From NCBI GenBank assembly GCA_027065635.1, contig JAMONQ010000104.1:1-9682 (forward strand): a stretch of DNA of 9,682 nucleotides, read 5' to 3'. The translations under genes and the position numbers were made by a program. This document shows positions 6,573 through 9,682 of the stretch, one piece after another. This DNA comes from Campylobacterales bacterium. Its GTDB lineage: Bacteria > Campylobacterota > Campylobacteria > Campylobacterales > Hydrogenimonadaceae. Below the pieces are notes generated by a model. That model was not told the origin of the DNA and did no database searches. It saw only the letters and a program-made list of their open reading frames with translations. Position 1 is the first letter of the stretch, and every line of letters starts with the position of its first letter.

Positions 6573-6880
6573 CTCTCTTTCGACAGATAGTAGAGTACGG
6601 CGTCGGCGTCGAGGATCTCGTTTATCCTGATAGCGAGATTCTGTTCATACACCATCACTTCTCCTCGTCCTATTATTCGTCCGTTGACGTAGGTTTCCAC
6701 GCTCTCTCCGGCCGGTTTTTGAAGATCTATGACCGACCCCACTCCAAGGTGCAGTATCTCCTCCAGAGTAAGCTCTGTCTCACCCAGATAGGCGGTGATT
6801 TCGACGTCGATGTCGAGTAGCCGCTCGAAGTCGAAAGGCAGGGTATCCTTGCTCTCTTTCGTCAAATCCTCTTCACCCAT
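6569..6880 (-). CDS. fliN: Flagellar motor switch protein FliN
   Basis: A 103-residue protein made almost entirely of one SpoA (FliN/FliM C-terminal) domain, about residues 22-100, with a short acidic N-terminal tail. FliN forms the lower C-ring of the flagellar motor, helps reverse rotation and docks export cargo through FliH. Diagnostic segments: LLDIDVEITAYLGETELTLEE, split as DIDVEITAYLG (23-33) and ETELTLEEIL (34-43), GVGSVIDLQKPAGE (46-59), VNGRIIGRGEVMV (65-77) and LAIRINEIL (82-90). Length is normal for stand-alone FliN. The ATG has AAGGGAG three to four bases upstream. The start overlaps the preceding CheX-like gene by eight bases and the stop overlaps fliO by four, so the three genes form one operon on the minus strand. 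Confidence 0.95.
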   Translation of the reverse strand: MGEEDLTKESKDTLPFDFERLLDIDVEITAYLGETELTLEEILHLGVGSVIDLQKPAGESVETYVNGRIIGRGEVMVYEQNLAIRINEILDADAVLYYLSKER

Positions 6881-7295
6881 TTTCTCCCTTTATCTGAAGT
6901 GCTATACAGCGATTCTCCATTTTGTAAAGGTGGGTAATGGATCCTTTCGCGAGAGTTCCAATGCCGACAAATTCGGGTGTCTCTATTTTGCACTTCATAT
7001 TTTTGTCGCTTGCAAGCATCTTCGCATGCCCTACGATGAAGTTGGCCAGCTCCGATGTGAGATCTTTGAGGGTATCTTCATCGGGGTCTGTTTCGAAAAG
7101 GAGAATTTCCGAGACTTTTTTGAGCGTATGCCTTTGAAGCCAAATCGTGGCGATGGAGTCACCATCTTTTTCGTCCGAAAATCGTATACGAGCCTTGTAT
7201 CCCTCCTGTTTCGGACGGCTTCTGCACTGCTGAAGCTCTATTCCGAGGTGCTGTTCGAACACCTCTTTCATCGATGTCTGCAGTAGATCTCTCAC
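6873..7295 (-). CDS. CheX/CheC-like chemotaxis protein (candidate CheY-P phosphatase domain)
   Basis: A 140-residue soluble protein. Its centre reads DLTSELANFIVGHAK (78-92), which fits the CheC/CheX/FliY active-site pattern D/S-x3-E-x2-N: D78, E82 and N85. A proline follows at 107, where the family pattern places one about 22 residues later. In CheX and CheC the E and N dephosphorylate CheY-P. Only one such helix is seen, as in CheX and unlike CheC or FliY, which have two. The flanks (ATIWLQRHTLKKVSEIL; GIGTLAKGSI) suit the alpha-beta fold. The start is GTG at 7295 with AAAAGG six bases upstream and its own promoter. It leads the operon with fliN and fliO, so a role at the motor switch is likely. 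Activity is inferred from the motif. It could be a structural partner of FliN with no phosphatase activity. Confidence 0.72.
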   Translation of the reverse strand: MRDLLQTSMKEVFEQHLGIELQQCRSRPKQEGYKARIRFSDEKDGDSIATIWLQRHTLKKVSEILLFETDPDEDTLKDLTSELANFIVGHAKMLASDKNMKCKIETPEFVGIGTLAKGSITHLYKMENRCIALQIKGENG

Positions 7296-7309
7296 TCGCT
7301 ACCTTTTCG

Positions 7310-7348
7310 TTTGAATTTTGGTTGATTATAGGATAAAAAATTTGAATT
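7310..7348. repeat. Pair of TTTGAATT direct repeats in the divergent promoter region
   Basis: TTTGAATT occurs at 7310-7317 and again at 7341-7348, 31 bases apart start to start, close to three helical turns. The two copies bracket the minus-strand -10 box. They may be sites for a regulator, or chance repeats in AT-rich DNA. Confidence 0.35.
7325..7330 (-). promoter_or_regulatory. Promoter -10 box for the CheX-like/fliN/fliO operon
   Basis: Read on the minus strand, TATAAT (7330 to 7325) is a perfect -10 box with the T-run TTTTTTATCC just before it and no -35. Transcription should start near 7318, about 23 bases before the GTG. No sigma-28 (GCGATAA-type) or sigma-54 (TGGC-N7-TTGCA-type) box is apparent, suggesting early or constitutive flagellar expression. 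Confidence 0.62.
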
Positions 7349-7387
7349 ACGCATTAATGGTATATCGGCTATTTATGAGGATTGCTG

Positions 7388-7393
7388 TATAAT
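7388..7393 (+). promoter_or_regulatory. Promoter -10 box for the TauE-like gene and probably uvrA
   Basis: A perfect TATAAT follows TG (7386-7387) and T-rich DNA (GCTATTTATGAGG) on the plus strand. Transcription should start near 7400, leaving a leader of about 40 bases before ATG 7440. The next gene, uvrA, has only a four-base gap, so it probably shares this promoter. I see no LexA/SOS box. Confidence 0.62.
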
Positions 7394-7405
7394 TTCGGGT
7401 TTTTA

Positions 7406-7421
7406 GCGGTTTTTGAACCGT
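7406..7421 (+). promoter_or_regulatory. Small hairpin in the leader of the TauE-like transcript
   Basis: CGGTT (7407-7411) and AACCG (7416-7420) pair around the loop TTTG, with a possible extra G-U pair outside. The hairpin would sit close to the 5' end of the transcript and ends about nine bases before the ribosome-binding site. It has no T-tract after it, so it is not a terminator. It may slow 5' decay, or mean nothing. Confidence 0.35.
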
Positions 7422-7429
7422 AACGTATA

Positions 7430-7435
7430 TAGGAG
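7430..7435 (+). promoter_or_regulatory. Ribosome binding site deciding the start of the TauE-like gene
   Basis: TAGGAG lies four bases before ATG 7440. The in-frame TTG at 7413 has no such site and sits inside the leader hairpin, so the shorter protein is preferred. Confidence 0.7.
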
Positions 7436-7439
7436 AGAG

Positions 7440-8183
7440 ATGGAAGTTCAACTTCTGCTGACAGGTGCCGCGATAGGGATTCTGTCGGGTTTTTTCGGAA
7501 TAGGCGGCGGTACGATACTCGTTCCGGTGCTTATGATGATGGGATACGATATAAAAAGTGCTGTAGGCATCTCTGTCATGCAGATGGTTTTCAGCTCTCT
7601 ATACGGTTCCTGGATCAACCACAAAAAAGGCCTTTTGGATCTAAAAGAGGGTGCTGTCGTAGGGATTGGCGGCTTTGTGGGGGCCATGGGGAGCGGTTGG
7701 CTGGTTTATGCCGTGCCCGAGATCGTGCTTGAAGTGATGTTTTTGGCAATCATAGGGTTCGCTCTTTACAGATTTTTCCATGCACCGGAGTATACAAAAA
7801 AAGATGAGAGGGATAATCTTCCTCCATATGCACTTGCAGCCGTCGGTGCGGTCATCGGCCTCTTTTCGATCTCCATGGGAATCGGCGGATCCATTCTTCT
7901 TACGCCTATTTTGGTCGGACTGCTCAACTACCCTCTGAAAAAGGCGGTCTCGGCCGGTCTCTTTTTCGTGGTTTTCTCTTCCGTTTCCGGTCTTGTAAGC
8001 CTCTCCGTGGCGGGACATGTCGACTATTTTCACGGTTTTATAATAGGCTGTGCATCTCTTCTTGGTGTCCATGTCGGTATTCGCCTTGGCCAGGCGACCG
8101 GTCACAAAAAGCATAAAAGGGCGCTTATCGTGCTCTATATCATCATACTGTTCATGATGCTAAAAAAAGTCTTAGGAGTCTGA
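7440..8183 (+). CDS. TauE/SafE-family membrane transporter (sulfite/organosulfonate exporter-like)
   Basis: A 247-residue inner-membrane protein of the TauE/SafE (former DUF81) family, whose studied members move sulfite, sulfoacetate or other anions. It has the two-repeat layout of the family: GFFGIGGGTILVP near residues 17-29 and SMGIGGSILLTP near 145-156, each a Gly-rich re-entrant motif, surrounded by about seven to eight hydrophobic segments. Also typical are GYDIKSAVGISV (35-46) and NYPLKKAVSAGL, the matching pieces of the two halves. The central loop (EYTKKDERDN) is hydrophilic. ATG 7440 is chosen over the in-frame TTG at 7413 because it has a close ribosome-binding site. In sulfur-oxidising Campylobacterota a sulfite exporter would make sense, but no sulfur gene is nearby and the substrate is unknown. 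Confidence 0.9.
   Translation: MEVQLLLTGAAIGILSGFFGIGGGTILVPVLMMMGYDIKSAVGISVMQMVFSSLYGSWINHKKGLLDLKEGAVVGIGGFVGAMGSGWLVYAVPEIVLEVMFLAIIGFALYRFFHAPEYTKKDERDNLPPYALAAVGAVIGLFSISMGIGGSILLTPILVGLLNYPLKKAVSAGLFFVVFSSVSGLVSLSVAGHVDYFHGFIIGCASLLGVHVGIRLGQATGHKKHKRALIVLYIIILFMMLKKVLGV
8173..8178 (+). promoter_or_regulatory. Ribosome binding site for uvrA
   Basis: TAGGAG at 8173-8178, inside the end of the TauE-like gene, is nine bases before TTG 8188. No in-frame ATG lies at the conserved UvrA N terminus, so TTG is taken as the start. Confidence 0.7.
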
Positions 8184-8187
8184 ACCT

Positions 8188-9682
8188 TTGGAAACGATCA
8201 AAATTTTCGGTGCACGCGAAAACAATCTGAAATCGGTCAATCTTGAGATACCGAAAAACAAGCTTGTAGTCTTTACCGGGCTAAGCGGAAGCGGAAAGAG
8301 TACACTGGCATTCGATACACTCTATGCTGAAGGGCAGAGAAGATATATAGAGTCTCTCTCCTCCTATGCCCGTCAGTTTCTCGATCGTGTCGGAAAACCG
8401 GATGTAGACAAGATAGAGGGGTTGACGCCGGCTATCGCCATAGATCAGAAGACGACGTCGAAAAATCCGCGCTCTACAGTCGGCACCATTACCGAGATCT
8501 ACGACTATTTGCGGCTTCTTTTTGCCAGGGTCGGCAAGCAGCACTGCCATCTGTGCGGAAGAGCCGTTTCGCAGATGAGTGCGAGCGATATTATCGAGCA
8601 GGTCCAAAAACTTCCGGAAGGGGCCAAGCTGGTTATCATGGCGCCGCTGATACGTGAAAAGAAGGGCAGCTTTTCCGATCTGCTGGAGTCACTGCGCCAT
8701 AAAGGGTATGTACGCGCCCATATCGACGGAGTGATGGTGCGGCTGGATGAAGATATAGAGCTTTCCAAAACCAAAAAGCATACGATAAAAGCGGTAATAG
8801 ACCGTGTAGCGGTCAAGGAAGGAAGCCGTGAGAGAATCGCGCAGGATATCGAAAAGGCGCTGAACGAGAGTTACGGCGAGGTGGAGATCGAGGTATTGAA
8901 TCACGAAGAGATGAATATGGAGCCCCATATCCACTACAGTGAGCACCTCGCCTGCTTCCACTGCAAAGTGAGTTTCGATCCGCTGGAGCCGCTTAGCTTT
9001 TCATTCAACTCCCCGAAAGGAGCATGCCCTACTTGTGACGGACTGGGTATGCGCTATACTCTCGACTTGAACAGGGTGATAGATCCGCATCTAAGTATAG
9101 CCGACGGTGCTATCAAGACTCTTTACGGCTTCAACAAAGGTTACTACTTCGGGTTTTTGAAAGCCTTTTGCGAAACCGTAGGCATAGATATAGATACACC
9201 ATATGAAGAGTTGAAGCCGCACCAGCAAAAGCAGATACTCTACGGAACGCCTGACAAAGTGAAGTTTACATGGAAACGGCACCGTCTGGAGCGTGTCTGG
9301 CCTGGTATCGTGAAGATATCCTACGATATGCTCAAGGATGAGAAGGAGTTTGGCGAGTATATGACGGAGAAGGTGTGCGACAGCTGCAAAGGCCATAGAC
9401 TAAAGCCAGAGTCTCTCGCAGTCAGAGTCGGAGGCATGACAATCGCCGAAATCATCGATATGCCGATCGAGGAGTGTTACCGGTTCTTCAGCGAAGAGGG
9501 CAATTTCGACTCCCTCGATTCACAGCAGCGTACGATCGCCCAGCCCATACTCAAGGAGATCCGGGAGAGACTCTTTTTTCTGTACGATGTCGGGCTCGGA
9601 TACCTTACGCTCGGAAGAGACGCGAGAACAATCAGCGGAGGCGAGGCGCAGCGGATCCGCATCGCCAGTCAGATCGGCAGCG
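8188..9682 (+). CDS. uvrA: UvrABC excinuclease subunit A, N-terminal 498 residues (partial at right edge)
   Basis: UvrA is the DNA-damage sensor of nucleotide excision repair; a UvrA dimer loads UvrB on lesions. The frame is open from TTG 8188 to the window end, giving 498 of an expected ~940 residues. Seen in order: IKIFGARENNLKSV (4-17), Walker A GLSGSGKS (31-38), AEGQRRYIESLSSYARQFL split as EGQRRYIESL and SSYARQFL, LTPAIAIDQKTTSKNPRSTVG in the same region, the UvrB-binding insertion (about 125-240), a zinc module C256-x2-C259-x20-C280-x2-C283, and the ABC signature ISGGEAQRIRIA (482-493). Two further CxxC pairs, C120/C123 and C397/C400, may together hold another zinc, as I recall for Geobacillus UvrA but not E. 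coli. No breaks are seen. The gene sits four bases after the TauE-like gene, probably in the same transcript. Confidence 0.97.
   Translation, partial: METIKIFGARENNLKSVNLEIPKNKLVVFTGLSGSGKSTLAFDTLYAEGQRRYIESLSSYARQFLDRVGKPDVDKIEGLTPAIAIDQKTTSKNPRSTVGTITEIYDYLRLLFARVGKQHCHLCGRAVSQMSASDIIEQVQKLPEGAKLVIMAPLIREKKGSFSDLLESLRHKGYVRAHIDGVMVRLDEDIELSKTKKHTIKAVIDRVAVKEGSRERIAQDIEKALNESYGEVEIEVLNHEEMNMEPHIHYSEHLACFHCKVSFDPLEPLSFSFNSPKGACPTCDGLGMRYTLDLNRVIDPHLSIADGAIKTLYGFNKGYYFGFLKAFCETVGIDIDTPYEELKPHQQKQILYGTPDKVKFTWKRHRLERVWPGIVKISYDMLKDEKEFGEYMTEKVCDSCKGHRLKPESLAVRVGGMTIAEIIDMPIEECYRFFSEEGNFDSLDSQQRTIAQPILKEIRERLFFLYDVGLGYLTLGRDARTISGGEAQRIRIASQIGS

Noticed and set aside
7413..7439. In-frame TTG upstream start for the TauE-like protein.
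   Set aside because: No ribosome-binding site; it falls in the leader hairpin and adds charged residues (NRNVYRRE) ahead of the first membrane helix.
7625..7636. Perfect palindrome AAAAGGCCTTTT.
   Set aside because: It lies inside the TauE-like coding sequence and encodes ordinary residues (KKGLL); no sign that it is a terminator or a site in its own right.
1..9682. Search for CRISPR repeats, insertion sequences, tRNA genes, toxin-antitoxin pairs and defence genes.
   Set aside because: No regularly spaced repeats, no terminal inverted repeats or transposase, no tRNA-like cloverleaf and no defence-family motifs were seen; gene density and order fit core chromosome.

Overview
The window looks like ordinary core chromosome from a member of the Campylobacterota (epsilonproteobacteria). 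Three things point there. The run of an inositol-monophosphatase-family gene, accD, rlmH, a dksA-type gene, a membrane-protein gene and dusB matches, from memory, the order around Cj0123c-Cj0128c in Campylobacter jejuni. The promoters have a TATAAT-like -10 box preceded by T-rich DNA and no clear -35. Codon use is rich in ATA and AGA/AGG. Base composition looks roughly balanced by eye, which suggests a free-living sulfur or hydrogen oxidiser of the Sulfurovum, Hydrogenimonas or Nitratifractor kind rather than an AT-rich host-associated Campylobacter or Helicobacter. The genus is a guess. I see no insertion sequence, prophage, CRISPR array, tRNA or rRNA gene.

Left part (1-5694, plus strand). 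The window opens inside the 3' part of gltD (glutamate synthase small subunit). A tightly packed group follows: an inositol-monophosphatase-family phosphatase (TTG start, 2 bases after gltD), accD (3-base gap), a short ThiE-like protein (GTG start, 4-base overlap with accD) and rlmH (11-base overlap). A 98-base gap with a good promoter then leads into a second group: a DksA-type regulator (TTG start), a two-helix membrane protein of unknown function, and dusB. The products touch nitrogen assimilation, fatty-acid synthesis, cofactor synthesis, ribosome and tRNA modification and stringent-response transcription control. This looks like a growth-linked housekeeping block rather than one pathway.

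Middle part (5691-7295, minus strand). A three-gene flagellar operon is read leftwards: a CheX/CheC-like protein (GTG start), fliN and fliO, all overlapping. It ends tail-to-tail with dusB, the two stop codons sharing the four bases CTAA. The operon combines a candidate CheY-P phosphatase domain, the C-ring switch protein and an export-apparatus membrane protein.

Right part (7296-9682, plus strand). A 144-base divergent intergenic region holds a TATAAT box in each direction. Rightwards, a TauE/SafE-family membrane transporter is followed after 4 bases by uvrA (TTG start), which runs off the right edge after 498 codons of an expected ~940.

I found no convincing undescribed system. The items most worth a second look are the compact ThiE-like protein, the unknown membrane protein between dksA and dusB, and the CheX-like protein beside fliN.
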